From Microstegium vimineum (lineage: Eukaryota > Streptophyta > Magnoliopsida > Poales > Poaceae), in NCBI GenBank assembly GCA_022036555.1, contig CM039139.1:31833748-31897747 (forward strand): a stretch of 64,000 bases of DNA, read 5' to 3'. The translations under genes were made by a program, and so were the position numbers. Under the pieces are notes generated by a model. It was not told the origin of the DNA, made no database searches, and saw nothing but the letters and a program-made list of their open reading frames with translations. Positions 1-11,520 of this stretch are shown piece after piece (positions within the stretch are counted from its first letter, which is position 1; each line of letters starts with the position of its first letter).

Positions 1-2499
1 TGCATCTCCCGGTGCCCTTCTCCCGCTCTCTCTCGCTCTCTGGACTTCTGGGCACACTCACCCGAGCCGTCGCGCCGCCACCGCGCGTGGACCGCCCCTC
101 TAGATCCCCTCTCGGCTTCAACCAACACCCCAGACGAGCTCCCCGTCTCTCCCTCTCTCTCCCTGTGTAATAGGTTGAACCCGAGACGGCCGCAATCGTC
201 CTCCCGACGAACTCCGGCGAGCTCCCACCCTCTGTCCATGGCGCGCCGCCATTCTAGCGCCACCCCGGTGACCATCCCCGCCTGCGCCCTTCTGAACCGT
301 CCGATCCCGCCCAGACGGCTGGGATTAGAAACCCCGAAGCGGTACACCCTCGGTCCACCGTGAACCCGTAGACCGAGACCCCGCCCGCGGTCCACAGCTG
401 AGTGGTGCACCCGCCCTGTCACGCTCTGCCACGTGGCGCCACGCCACAGCACCCGTCAGCTCCGCAGTCTCCTTGGCGTATTCTCGCGTTTACGCCTTTC
501 TCGCTCTGGAGACGTAAACCCTCTCTGTTTAAGCAAAATACGTTTTCTTCTTTTTACAGATCTGCCCCTCCTATTCAAATGCTTATAATTTCCCCGTTTC
601 AACTCCGTTTTGACCCAAACGAGTTGCGTTAGATCCGTAATTTCATAATCTATCTAATGGTACAGTTTTCATCTATGTTAATTACTTTTGAAAATCAAAG
701 AAAATTAATTTGGTAATGCTTTAATCTTGCCTTTTCAAAATCTTGTTTAAATCATATCTCCTCCGTTTTAAATCCGTTTCGTTCCGTTTGAGTTGCGTTG
801 TCTTCGTATCGGCATAACCTTTCTCTTAGTAATCTTTAATACCATGTTAACATATTTTACACATAAAATGACAATGCTTTCTCTTTCGATTTCGAAATCC
901 AAATGCAATTTTGACCTAATCTAACTAAAGTATTTCTTTGGAATACTTTATACACTCTTTTATATAATAATAAAATTGATAAAGCCCGTAGTTCTCTTTT
1001 ATAAAAGCAACTCTTCCGTTAGTTGTATCTCGATCATCGTAGATCCGTTTAGTGTGATCTTCGCGACTGTGTGATCGTAGAGTTGTGTAGTTCTCTTTTC
1101 AAATCCTTTTCATTGATTGGTGTATTGTTCTAATTTAGCCATGTTTGTATGCTATGTATGTTTGTCCAGCTGCTTGTGTGGTGATTTGTTAATTGTCGTC
1201 CAATCGGTGAGTTTTGCGTTGGTGATCAAGAAGAAGTCGTCTGAAGTTGAGAAGCAGTTGAGCAAAGGATCTAAGCTTTTAAGGCAAGTATTACATGGGA
1301 TTATCCTTGTTGTCCTATTCATGGTAATCACTCATTAATCATATGCATGTGTTTCCTTGTTACCCTGTAAGGATTACCCTAGTTTTGTACCTTATACCTT
1401 GTTACCCTGGGAACTTATGCATTTGGGTAGATCAAGCTAGTGCTCTTTGAGAATAACTATGATCATGTAAACTTGATTAATGAATATGTGAATCGACAAT
1501 AAAAGATGACTTTTTAGCAACATGGACCATAGGTGGAACATCAAGAACTCACACCTGTGTTCTCACTCATAGGGATATTTCTGTAAGAGATTACCCCGAG
1601 AAAACAGTACTACCATAAGCTAATGGGCTCTGGCTTGACTCAGTATTAGGCTTTTGCTAGTCTGTGGCAACTTACCTGAGAGGGCGCAAGAAGTGCTCTG
1701 AGATGTTTGGAAGCGCTGTGGTGACTTCTGGGCTCTTGTTGAGCGAACTTGTAGCGGGTTGTTACTTTCTAGTGGAACTTGTGAAAGGTCTTGTAGTGAA
1801 TCCTGCCGGCCTACCTTGGAAGTGGGTTAAGAGGGTCGCGTCCTCTGGCGAAGGGGAAATTCACGACTTATGGGTAAAGATGTACGCCTCTGCGCAGAGT
1901 TAAAAACTATCATGATAGTCATGCTCACGGTTACGAGTGGCTTGGGCTCCTTGCTGTGTGATGTCTTTATGTCATGGCTCATCAGTTGTTATTGGTGATT
2001 TATTATTGTTACCCTTCATATAAACATTATATCCTGTTTACTCTCGATCATATGGTTATTGGGCTACATATTGATAACATTGATGCTACCATAATGCTAA
2101 AATTGTGACAACATAAAAGCTGATGCAGTTAACCCGTGTCTATCCTTCTTGAGCCTCATGAACCCCATGTATACTTGTTGAGTACGAAAGTACTTACGCT
2201 TGTTTAATTTCTTTTCAATATTTGGATAAAAATCTCGGATGGGTACCAGTTTGCAAGAATTGGAAGAGTTAGGCTTGTGATCAACCAGTCAGTTGGTCCC
2301 TGTGGAGTGGAGTCTTCACCTGAAGATCGGAGTGTCTTACCGTTATTTGCTCTCGTAAGGTTATTTCTTTGACCATATATGTTATATACTTAAGTATTGT
2401 CTTTGATATTACCTTGTTCTGTGACTATATGTGAGATTTGACTTCCTGGGCTCACATATAGGGTATATCTGGTTTTGTCCTTAAAACCGGGTGTGACAT
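1..2499. mobile_element. Long gypsy-type LTR, 3' portion (element enters from the left)
   Basis: No intact coding region is present. The stretch runs from a C-rich CT-repeat leader (1-600) through AT-rich DNA and ends at 2499 in GGGTGTGACA, a typical LTR terminus ending in CA. Directly after it, copia integrase coding sequence begins on the minus strand, so this LTR interrupts the copia element. The composition and phrases such as the repeated 'acttacgcttg' and 'gctcacggttacgag' types resemble long LTRs of Tekay/Retand-like grass gypsy elements; that family name is from memory and is uncertain. The left end lies outside the window. ORFs here (for example 175-363 and 1117-1338) show no recognisable domain. 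Confidence 0.5.
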
Positions 2500-3052
2500 C
2501 CTTGCCATGTCAATGAGTGTCCGGTTCTTCCTCTCTACTACACCATTTTGTTGAGGGGTGTATGGAACTGAAAACTCATGCTTGATACCCTCATCATCAA
2601 GAAACTCCTCCACTCGAGTGTTCTTGAACTCGGTTCCATTGTCACTACGAACTTTCTTAATTTGGAAGCCGAATTCTCTTTGTGCTCTTCTAATGAAGGT
2701 TTTCACCTTATCTTGCACTTATGCCTTATCATACATGAAAAATACCCAAGTAAAACGAGTAAAGTCATCAACAATAACTAAACCATGTTTGTTACCGCCA
2801 ATGCTTATGTAGGCCACCGGTCCAAAGAGATCCATGTGAATTAGCTCCAATAGTTGCTTGGTGGAGACAATGCTCTTTGGTGGGTGAGGTGCACCTACTT
2901 GCTTTCCGGCTTGGCAAGCGCTACAAATTCTATCCTTCTCAAAATGAACATTTGTTAGTCCAAGAATGTGTTCATCCTTTAGGAGTTTGGCCAAGTTCCT
3001 CATCCCAACATGAGCTAGTCGGCAATGCCATAACCAACCCATGCTAGATTTT
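2500..3052 (-). pseudogene. copia integrase (zinc-binding and catalytic core), broken
   Basis: Translated on the minus strand this contains the H-H-C-C zinc-binding module (HCRLAHVGMRNLAKLL followed later by CSACQAGK) and the catalytic core, with the first Asp in HMDLFGP, the second in RSDNGTEF and the Glu in NGVVERKN. These are the DDE residues of retroviral-type integrases, which insert the cDNA into the host genome. An in-frame TAA at 2719-2721 splits the core. The reading frame stops at about 2503, inside the part after the catalytic Glu, where a different LTR starts. Upstream it resumes beyond the solo LTR at 4361. Confidence 0.9.
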
Positions 3053-4360
3053 TGAAAGTGCAATAAAGCCTTAATTGGGTTTTGGTGACATGACAACGCA
3101 ATTAGAGAACTAATGAGACTTTACAAGTATGACAAGAAGGTTAAACTTAAGGAGGTTGATGAACAGGTTGGCGGACCCCTCCAATTACAAAAGTGCATGG
3201 CAACAAGCTCAAAGGAGTTTAAATTCATTTTATACTTTGAAATTGAGTTAGGTATGTCGTACTATCAAGAGGGACTCAACACACATGCCATCAAGTGAAC
3301 CAAATGCAACATCTATCTATATACTTCACACCTCCATATACAAAGTGGGCAAATCAGCCAGCTTATTGAAGATCATTCCTTTGCTGTTCTGCCCAGGCCG
3401 GCAGTGCCGGGCTCTTTGGCCGGCAGTGCCGGGCAGGCCGATAGTGTCGGGCTATAGGCCGGCACCGCCGCGACTTGTTCTACCCGTTGGCAGTGAGGGG
3501 TTCTTAAACACCTCCTCACTTTCCCCTAACGACTAGTTCTACCATTCCAATTCTTAGACTTCGCAAAAACAGAACAGAGAAGCTCTTTCTTGCTCTCCCT
3601 TATCCCTTGGTGCTCATCCACTCTCCTCCATTGATTTCCAATCATTCTTTGAGAGATTGAGCCTCCAAACTTTGAGAAGAAGCTTCTCCCTCGGATCTTC
3701 ACTCCAACAAGCATTTGGTTTGCATGGTGGCCGGTGGTTTGAGTTCTTTACTCTTGGAGCTTTGCTCCTAGCCGGCTAGAGGTTGCCCTTGAGCTTGCCT
3801 CCTTCGTGTGGCAGCCAAGGGAAGTTTGTATCACCCAACTATTGCTAATACACTTCTCTCATCTTAAGGGTTCATTCCCTTGACTTGAGACCGAGGAAAG
3901 AGCTAGCCTTGTGTGGCGAGCTTGAGCCTTGTGTAGCGCACCTCAACAACGTGGACGTAGGCAAGCCTTGGTGGCGAGCTAAACCACGGGTCAAATCTTG
4001 TGTCCCCTTGTGTTTATCTCTATATTTTGATATATCTTGTTTGCAAGGTGATTTCTAGGGTTTGGACCCGATCTACTTGGTGGGTGTGTTGCTACCACTT
4101 TTAGGTAGTGCTAGAGGTTCCCTTCACCTCTAGAAAGGTTTCTATTCAAGCACAATTTCCATTCAAGCTTTACATTTTGAATTGTGTTGAAATCTGTTCA
4201 GGTGACCAGCACTGCTGCTCTTAGCCCAGCAGTGCTGGCCACCATGGCAGTGCCGGCCCTGAGCCTGGCAATGCCGGCCTGTGACTGACAACAAGTGTCG
4301 AGTTGAATTTTAGACAGGCCTATTCACCCCCCCCCCCTCTAGGATAATCAGGTCCTTTCA
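3053..4360 (+). mobile_element. Solo LTR of the same copia family, nested in reverse orientation
   Basis: The 1,308-bp segment begins TGAAAGTGCAAT and ends GTCCTTTCA, matching in reverse orientation the 5' LTR at 7678-8919 along its whole length, with substitutions and indels. It is bordered by a perfect 5-bp duplication ATTTT (3048-3052 and 4361-4365), the target-site length expected of copia integrase. It separates the protease/GAG-pre-integrase coding sequence from the integrase of the host copia. No internal domain is present, so it is a solo LTR left by LTR-LTR recombination. It contains two clusters of near-palindromic GCCGGCAGTGCCGGGC motifs (about 3403-3465 and 4205-4290). Confidence 0.93.
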
Positions 4361-5152
4361 ATTTTTCCACTAAACAAGTCTCAAGCTTAGCCTTACTTTT
4401 GTTAAAATCAACTAGGTAAAGTTTGCCCTTCAAACGACCCATAAAGACAATAGAGGAATCCTCCCTCTTAAAGACTTCCACACCCTTATCTGTAAAGAGA
4501 CAATTGTAGCCCATCTCACACAACTGAGACACGGACAACAAGTTGTAACTCAACGAATTCACATGTAAAACATTTGAGATAGAATGTTCATGAGTGATAG
4601 CAACTTTACCAAGACCAATCACTTCCCTTTGGAGTTGTCACCGAAGATGATATTCTCACTTGCATTTGAAGTTGGGGAATATGATGAGAACATACTCTTC
4701 TCTTCGGTCATATGATTTGTACATCCACTATCAAGCACCCAACTTGATCCACCAGAGGAGTATGCCTACAAAACAAATTAGTTCCTCGATTTAGGTCCCC
4801 AATCAATCTTGGGGCCTTAAACGTTAGTCACAACAATTTTTGGTACCCAAATGTTCATGCTTCTTTTATCATGTTTCTCATCACCCACAAATTCTGCAAT
4901 GACTTTACCATGGTCGTTGTATTTCAACATGTAGCACGAAGATAAGCTTCCTTGAGGTGACCTTCTCTTGGGTTTATATACATACTTGTTTTTGGCCACC
5001 CGGATTGAGTCCTTGGGTTTCTGAGAAACCTACTTTTGCTAGAGCATCCTCTTGGCATGGACTTTGGCTTGAGCTTGATCAGGTAAAGCACTGGTAGCCT
5101 TCGCTTTATTGGGGTGCAACACTGCCGGCCTCTGGTCCAGCAGAGCTGCTGT
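4361..5152 (-). pseudogene. copia protease and GAG-pre-integrase region, broken
   Basis: On the minus strand, at about 4760-4690, the translation gives SSWVLDSGCTNHMT, the copia aspartic protease active site (D-S-G). It is followed by the typical stretch HEHSISNVLHVNSLSYNLLSVSQL (in two parts around 4590-4520), then GKLYLVDF of the GAG-pre-integrase domain at about 4400. The protease would cut the polyprotein into mature parts. Stops around 4780-4800 and frame changes near 4920-5000 interrupt the reading frame. It continues past the solo LTR into the integrase. Confidence 0.85.
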
Positions 5153-7510
5153 CTATGCAGGCTTATCTGCACCAATGCTTCCCTTCTTCTCAAACTTGAC
5201 ACACTCAATGCCTTTCACTATTTTTCTTCCAATGGTTTTACCTCCTTGAGTGTGTCCAAGCCCATCTTTGATTGATAGATGCCTTCCATCCTTGTATTGG
5301 ATCTTCTTTGGCTCAACTTTTTCTTTGTCATTCTTCTTTGAAACTGAGATGTCATTATTGAGCCTTGCTATTTCTTTCTTCATGGCCTCCATGTTAGCAA
5401 GGTTAGTGGAATAATCATTCAAATCAATATTATAGCATTTTCCACAGCCTTGGCTAGTGGATGGAGAAGAGACATCATTTGCTTTAGGAAGATGTAAGTT
5501 ACCCTCCCAAAGAAGAGAGTATTGTGCCTCAAGCTCTTGATGCTTTTCAACTAAGCCACAATGCTTTTGCTTGAGTTCACCACACTCCTTCTTAGTGAGA
5601 GCATGAGCTTCTTTTTCATTGGCCAAATCCTTAGTCAAAGAGCTTACCTCACTTCTCTCTAATGCAAGAGCTTCCTCACTAGCAATGTAAAGATCCTTTT
5701 GTTTGATAAGAGTCCTTTCTCTAGATGCTAGCTCAGCCTTGGTTGCCTCTAATTCATCCAATATGTTGGCAATGAAAAGTTTGATATTAGGATCCATGTT
5801 ATTGGTTATTTCATTGATTTCTTCATCACTATATTCATCATCACTACAGTAATCACTAGAATCACTACTAGAGATGTCTTTGGGGGGAGGAGTTATGGCT
5901 TTGGCTTTTGATTTTACCTTCTCACCCTTTGCCATGAGACAAGTGGGAGGGGAGCTTTCATCATCATCGGACATGTTGTTGAAGAGCCTCGGTGAAGTGG
6001 ATGGCTTGTGGATAGCAATGGTGGCCATCTCTTCATCTTCACTTGAGCTATCGGTTGATGAATCCAAACCATGTCCAATGTGAGCTTCACCCACATATCT
6101 CTTCCCTTTCTTGTAGTCACCCTTGTCTTCTTTCTTGCCTTTGCCAAACTTGTCATCTTTATTTTCATTTGGGTATTCGGCAATGAAGTGCTCGGTGCTA
6201 CCACATCTAAAGCAAATTATTGATTTCTTGTTTGAGAATTTCCTTCTTGTGAGCTTGTACCCATTCTTCTTGATGCCCATATTGAATCTTCTCATGAATA
6301 GGGCCATGTCATCTATGTTCTCCGCTTGTTCATCTTCACTTTCACTATCACTTGATGTTGGAGCTTTGGGTTGATGCTTGATGGCTTTGAATGCTTGAGC
6401 TTTGCTTGAAGATGCTTGCTTGCTGTTTTTAGGACAGCTAGGGGCTGCTCTCCTTGAGCTCTTGTTGGCTTTGAGAGCCACATCCTTGATCTTCATCCCT
6501 TCCATCCTTGCTTGCATCTCTCAAAGCTTCTTCCTCTCTAAAGCTTCTTCTCTTTGTAGATCAAAGGTGATGATCCTTCCAAGCACATCACTTGGGGTAA
6601 AGTACTCAAATCTTTTCTTGTCTCTAATCAATGTCACAACGGTCTCGTTTCTTGGAGAGTAGGCTTCAAGCATGATCTTGACAACCTTGTGATCATTGAC
6701 CTCTTCACCACCAAGGCCTCTAATCTTGCCAACCATAGTCATCAATCTATCGAACATCTCTTGTGGCCCTTCACCTTCATTGATCACGAACCAGTTGAGC
6801 TTGGCCATCAACAAATCAATCTTGGACTACCTCACTTTGCTCACACCTTCATGTGTAAGGTGCAAGGTGTCCCATATATCCTTGGCAACCTCCAATCCCA
6901 TCACCTTGTTGTACTCATCACCATCCAATGCACTTAGTAACACACTAGTTGCTTGTGCATTGAGTTGTATGCAACGAAGCTCGGTGGTAGTGGGACTTGT
7001 TGGATCAACCGGAGGATAACATCCTTTGTGAACAATCTCCCAAGCACTGGGGTGAAGACCTACAAGATAAGCTTTCATCAAGTGTTTCCACTTGGCAAAG
7101 TTGGTCCCATCGAAATGAGGCAACTTGCCGGCGGGAACATGAAATAGAGGTTTATGCTCATGCTTTGAAATAGATGAATAATCAAAGGATATGGAGGAGT
7201 ATCTCTTGCTGCCATCATCCTTCTTCTTCTTCTCATCCTTCTTTGCAATCTTGGAGGCTTGGTATGATACATCATCATCACCGTCGGAGCTACTTGAATC
7301 AACCTCCACATGAGATGCTTGCTCTTTGCTTTTCTTGAGCTCCTCCTCCTTGGCCTTGAGCTCCTTCTTGAGAGCTCTTACTTCTCTTCTATGAAGCTTC
7401 TCGGCAAGCTTCAAGCTTTTGGCTTCATTGATTGTTTTTTCTTCTTTTTGTAATTTCTTGCCTTCTTTTCTCAATCTTCTAGCTTCTTTTCTTCTTGTTA
7501 TTTCTGTAGC
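5153..7510 (-). pseudogene. copia gag (UBN2-type capsid and zinc knuckle), two in-frame stops
   Basis: One continuous minus-strand frame is interrupted by two stops, at 6827-6829 (TAG) and 6521-6523 (TGA). The N-terminal part is a Lys/Glu-rich coiled coil (about 7474-7290). The capsid follows, with LPHFDGTNFAKWKHLMKAYL and the UBN2-type stretch TSVLLSALDGDEYNKV. After it comes a CCHC zinc knuckle in a derivative form (CFRCGSTEHFIAEYP, about 6225-6175) and a Ser/Asp-rich acidic tail with a further coiled coil (about 5800-5500). The product would form the retrotransposon particle and bind RNA. The true start codon is not certain because the frame is open upstream of 7474. Confidence 0.87.
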
Positions 7511-7656
7511 GGATATACCAGCAGTGGTCTAGTACTTGTTCGTGTTGACACTTTCATCGCTTCTTGAGGTCTCATGCAAGTCCACCTTCTAGGGATCAAT
7601 CATCACAACATTTCCCTCTTCGGTCATTACCTCACACGGTAAAGTGCTTACTGAGG

Positions 7657-7677
7657 TAACCTAGCTCTGATAGCACT
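7657..7677 (-). other. Primer binding site of the copia element (initiator-Met type)
   Basis: Immediately inside the 5' LTR the minus strand reads CTATCAGAGCTAGG, one base off the usual plant copia site TGGTATCAGAGC that pairs with the 3' end of initiator methionine tRNA. Its position fixes 7678-8919 as the 5' LTR and the element orientation as minus. Confidence 0.75.
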
Positions 7678-8919
7678 TGTAAGGATCTGATTAGCCTAGA
7701 GGGGGGTGAATAGGCCTGTTTATAAAACTTAACAACTTTCTGTCAGTCACAGGCCGGCACTGCCGGGCTCGAGGCCGACACTGTCGGGGTGGCCGGCACT
7801 GCTGGGCTAAGAGCAGCAGTGCTGGTCACCAGAACAGAGATATACACAATTCAAAATGTAAGGACTGAATGTAAATTGTGCTTGAATAGAAACCTTCCTA
7901 GAGGTGTAGGGAACCTCTAGCACCACCTGAAAGTGGTAGCAACACACCCACCGAGTAGATCGAGTCCAAACCCTAGAAATCACCTTGCAAACAATATTTA
8001 TCAAAGTATAGAGACAAACACAAGGGGACACAAGATTTGACCCATGGTTCAGCTCACCACCAAGGCTTGCCTACGTCCACGTTGTTGAGGTGCACCACAC
8101 AAGGCTTGCTCTTTCCTCGGTCTCAAGTCAAGAGAATGAACTCTTGAGATGAGAGGAATGTATTAGCAATAGTTGGGTGATACAAACTTCACTAGGCTGC
8201 CACACGAAGGAGGCAAGCTCAAGGGCAACCTCTAGTCGGCTAGGAGCAAAGCTCCAAGAGTAAAGAACTCAAACCGCCGGTCACCACGTAAACCAAATGC
8301 TTGTAGGAGTTGAAGATCCGAGGGAGAAGCTTCTTCTCAAGCTTGGGGGCTCAATCTCTCAAAGGGTGATTGCAAATCAATGGAGCAGAGTGGTTGAGCA
8401 CCAAGGGAGAAGGGGAGAGCAAGAAGAGAGCTTTCTCTATCTGTTTCACGAAGCTGAATAAATGGAATAGCAGAACTAGCCGTTGGGGGGAGTGAGGAGG
8501 TGTTAAATACCCCTTCACTGCTCAACGGTCAGAACAAGTCGCGGTAATGCCGGCCTGGGACCCGGCAATGCCGGTCTGGCAGAACCAGCAAAGAATGTAT
8601 CTTCGAATAGTTGACTGATTTGCCTTCTATATATGTGGAGGTGTGATGTATTTGGATAGATATTGCATTTGGTTCACTTGTTGGAATGCGTGTTGAATCC
8701 CTCTTAATAGTACGACATACCTAACTCAATTTCAAAGTATAAAATGAATTTAAACTCCTTTAAGCTTGTTGCCATGCACTTTTGTAATTAGAGAAGTCCG
8801 CCAACCTGTTCATCAACCTCCTTAAGTTTAACCTGTTTGTCATACTTGTAAAGTCTCATTAGTTCTCTAGTTGCGTTGTCATGTCACCAAAACCCACTTA
8901 AGGCTTGATTGCACTTTCA
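7678..8919 (-). repeat. 5' LTR of the copia element
   Basis: This is a 1,242-bp terminal repeat, reading on the minus strand TGAAAGTGCAATC to CTTACA. It matches the solo LTR at 3053-4360 as an inverted copy. Two clusters of palindromic GCCGGCACTGCCGGGC motifs are present (about 7750-7830 and 8540-8582). The outer flank at 8920 changes abruptly to unrelated GC-rich DNA. The second LTR and therefore the target duplication lie outside the window. Confidence 0.88.
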
Positions 8920-9589
8920 CGACCTCGTCGCTCCTTGTCGCCGACTCGTCACGACTCTCGCCGACCTCGTTTATGACTCACCTTCGTCGTTGACCAGAAC
9001 CTGCTGGTTGAGCTGGTGTGCCATCAAGTTGCTCCATGCTATCCGGATCAGGGTGCTGATTTTGGGTAGCGCAGGGGGTCTTGATGGGCATGCTATGCCT
9101 GCTGTCTCGGGGAGTGCGCCAGCCACAGTATGCTCTAAAGCTTGGCACCACATGTCTACAACACCTACTACCAAGCTCGGGGACTAAGGGGATACACTTC
9201 ACCTCGCGGTGAATGTATTTGCTTTCTTCTTTGACAAGCGCCAAGATGGACTTGTACATGCTTCTACTAGGACCTTGTTGTTCCTTATAGTCTTGCAAGC
9301 TCCAAGAGGATACACTTCACCAAGAAGAAGTTCTTTCGATTTTTTTTCTCTAGCACGTCACATCCTCCCGACAAGCAGCTGCAGACCTACGACGAAGCGA
9401 CCTGCTCACTAATCAAGCTTTGATGGTTCCGACCAGTTCAACCTGGTCAGAAAGCTTCTCCGGACTACATCCTGATCGGGCCACCTGGTCGGAGATCTTC
9501 GACAATGCTGATAAAGAAAGGCGACCAGGTCGCATCTCCTCGAGGGCTTCAGGACAGCTCACCAGAAGAATATAACGTGCTCGGAGACT
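8920..9589 (+). mobile_element. 3' internal remnant of a gypsy-type element
   Basis: This has no intact gene. It lies between the copia LTR and a short LTR starting at 9590. The 'gaccaggtcg/cacctggtcgg' phrases and the purine-containing stretch just before 9590 (GCTCGGAGACT) look like the 3' untranslated end and polypurine region of a plus-oriented gypsy element. Assignment rests on the adjoining LTR and composition only. Confidence 0.4.
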
Positions 9590-9994
9590 TGTTGGGGATA
9601 TTATCTCGGCATATCCCCAGGGACCTATATGGGTCGCCCGACCAGGAGGTGGGCCGGCCCACAAGACGTAGACGTGCAGCACACGACGTGCACCGCACGA
9701 ATAGTACCATATTGACTACTTTACTTGTAACTATGTCCCTTCGGCATATATAAGGAGGGACAAGGGACCCCCCAAAAACACGATTTCATCACATCTTGTA
9801 ATCTATCTCTCAGATAAATACTGCCACCAGAACACAGGACGTAGGGTATTACGGCGATTTGTCGGCCTGAACCTGTCTAAATCGTCGTGTCTATGCTCTC
9901 TGTGTTACGCTTGATCGCCGTCGCCATACCTCCGCCTACAATCTACTACCGTAGTATATCCCCTAGGTAGACTGCGACGTATATTTCGTCAACA
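9590..9994 (+). repeat. Short gypsy-type LTR (about 405 bp)
   Basis: It begins TGTTGGGGATATT and ends CGTCAACA, giving TGTTG..CAACA inverted termini. A TATA box (CATATATAAGGA, about 9744-9755) is followed by the leader-like ACAAGGGACCCCCC and the CACAGGACGTAGGGTATTAC phrase common in R regions of grass gypsy LTRs. The downstream part is duplicated in tandem with flanking DNA (9757-10590). Confidence 0.6.
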
Positions 9995-10590
9995 ACTCCC
10001 TCCATACTCAAATTGGTGATCGTTTTAGACCCATGGTCTAGTTTCACAAAGGTGGACGGTCTACAGCAGCGGGGGTTCCTTTGGACGCGTTTGCCCTTCC
10101 CTTCGGCTCCCGGTCCTCGCGGCGTAAATCGCGCGTGCATGTTGCGCGGTGCTCTCCTCGGGTCCTCCCCCCGCTGCCGCCGGGACAAGGGACCCCCCAA
10201 AAACACGATTTCATCACATCTTGTAATCTATCTCTCAGATCAATACAGCCACCAGAACACAGGACGTAGGGTATTACGGCGATTTGTCAGCCTGAACCTG
10301 TCTAAATCGTCGTGTCTATGCTCTCTGTGTTACGCTTGATCGTCGTCGCCATACCTCCGCCTACAATCTACTACCGTAGTCTATCCCCTAGGTAGAGTCG
10401 ACAACTCCCTCCATACTCAAATTGGTGATCGTTTTAGACCCATGGTCTAGTTTCACAAAGGTGGACGTTCTACAGCAGCGGGGGTTCCTTTGGATGCGTT
10501 TGCCCCTCCCTTCGGCTCCCGGTCCTCGCGGCGTAAATCACGCGTGCATGCTGCGCGGTGCTCTCCTCAGGTCCTCCCCCCGCTGCCGCC
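9757..10590. repeat. Tandem duplication of about 410-425 bp
   Basis: Positions 9757-10181 recur at 10182-10590. The unit consists of the 3' half of the LTR (GGGACAAGGGACCCC onwards) plus about 190 bp of flank (starting ACAACTCCCTCCATACTC). The copies differ by scattered substitutions and by about 16 bp missing in the second copy around 10395-10400. The duplication junction (CTGCCGCC|GGGACAAGG) shares no obvious long homology. Confidence 0.85.
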
Positions 10591-10599
10591 CAATTGCAT

Positions 10600-10745
10600 G
10601 CCAAAGCCTTCACCGGCCAATCCCTTGCCCAATCGCTGTGCAAAATGAAAACGAAAATAGGGGAGCGTAAGGGCTCGAACCCAAGACCAAACACTCAGGA
10701 TGCTTAGTACTAGCCAGTTCAACTAGATCACTTTCTTGTATGGAG
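10600..10745 (-). repeat. tRNA-like SINE fragment
   Basis: On the minus strand a Pol III B box GGTTCGAGCCC (plus 10671-10682) lies about 40 bp after an A-box-like TGATCTAGTTGAACTGGC (plus 10713-10730), at tRNA-like spacing. No cloverleaf can be completed and no CCA-proximal acceptor stem pairs, so it is more likely a tRNA-derived SINE head than a functional tRNA gene. Confidence 0.4.
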
Positions 10746-11520
10746 AGCACCCGCCTCCCTATTTAATAAGGGCAAACAGGGAAGATTACCTCCTAGTTAA
10801 TGACTCCTTGGTATGCACAATCCTGTCCTAAAACGACCACCTTTGAGTATGGAGGGAGTATATCTATATCCCTCTTTAAATCAATGCTTTGTAGAGGATC
10901 TCTAAAAAATGATTTGTAAGAGCGTTCGAAGCATGAGCCACCTCCATAGATTAATTTCAAGGAGTAACTTGAAGTGCCGCCTTTATAAATCGTTCTAGAA
11001 ATCACAAACCAGCCCCTAAAAAAGCAAAAATAAAATAAAATTGTATTCACTTTACTGGATTTTGAAATAAATATTTAAGACTAAATAAATTCAAACAAAA
11101 AAAAGTAACTAGAAAGTTATAGTTACCCTCGAGTATTGCAACTTTAGCTTTAGTTATTTCTTCATTCGAGATCGTTTGAAATTTTTAAATTTCAAAATAT
11201 TAAAAATGGAATTATGGTTGAAAACGGTTAGTTTCAAGGTTAAATTTTACATTGATTGACTTTGCACTATTCTAAAGTTACATCTTATTTTTGGGCGGAA
11301 GGATTACGTACATTTGAATTTTGGAGGGGAAAAGTAACTTATTCGTTCAAAGGAAGAAGAAAAAAACGTGCGTATCAGTCGAGAGATTCCAAGCACAGTT
11401 GTTATGCCCATTGTCCATGCAATACTTTCCCATTTTTGTCCAAACGAATTTTCTTTACCCTGTGAACTAAAAACCAAGGAACGGAATATAAGGACAGTCT
11501 CAATGAATATTTATGGCGGT
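10746..11520. other. AT-rich intergenic DNA with one Stowaway-like end
   Basis: A Stowaway-like terminus ACCTTTGAGTATGGAGGGAG ends at about 10858, next to TA. Its partner could be the ACTCCCTCCATACTC at 9994 or 10403, but the expected TA is missing there. The rest (10860-11520) is AT-rich and shows no gene. Confidence 0.35.

Larger units (their letters stand above)
2500..8919 (-). mobile_element. SIRE/Maximus-like Ty1/copia retrotransposon, 3'-truncated in the window
   Basis: Reading on the minus strand the order is 5' LTR (7678-8919), iMet-type primer site, gag with zinc knuckle, protease, GAG-pre-integrase, integrase. The order protease-integrase before any reverse transcriptase is diagnostic of copia. 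Reverse transcriptase and RNase H are absent because the element is broken at about 2500 by a gypsy LTR. The long LTR (1.24 kb) and large coiled-coil gag resemble the SIRE/Maximus group, an inference. A same-family solo LTR in the opposite orientation interrupts it at 3053-4360. In-frame stops in gag and integrase show the copy is dead. Confidence 0.85.

Noticed and set aside
175..632. Short plus-strand ORFs at the window start
   Set aside because: Lie in a C-rich LTR leader; Pro/Arg/Ser-rich without domain.
10660..10740. Functional tRNA gene on the minus strand
   Set aside because: A and B boxes are present, but the acceptor stem does not pair and no cloverleaf could be completed by eye; more likely a SINE head.
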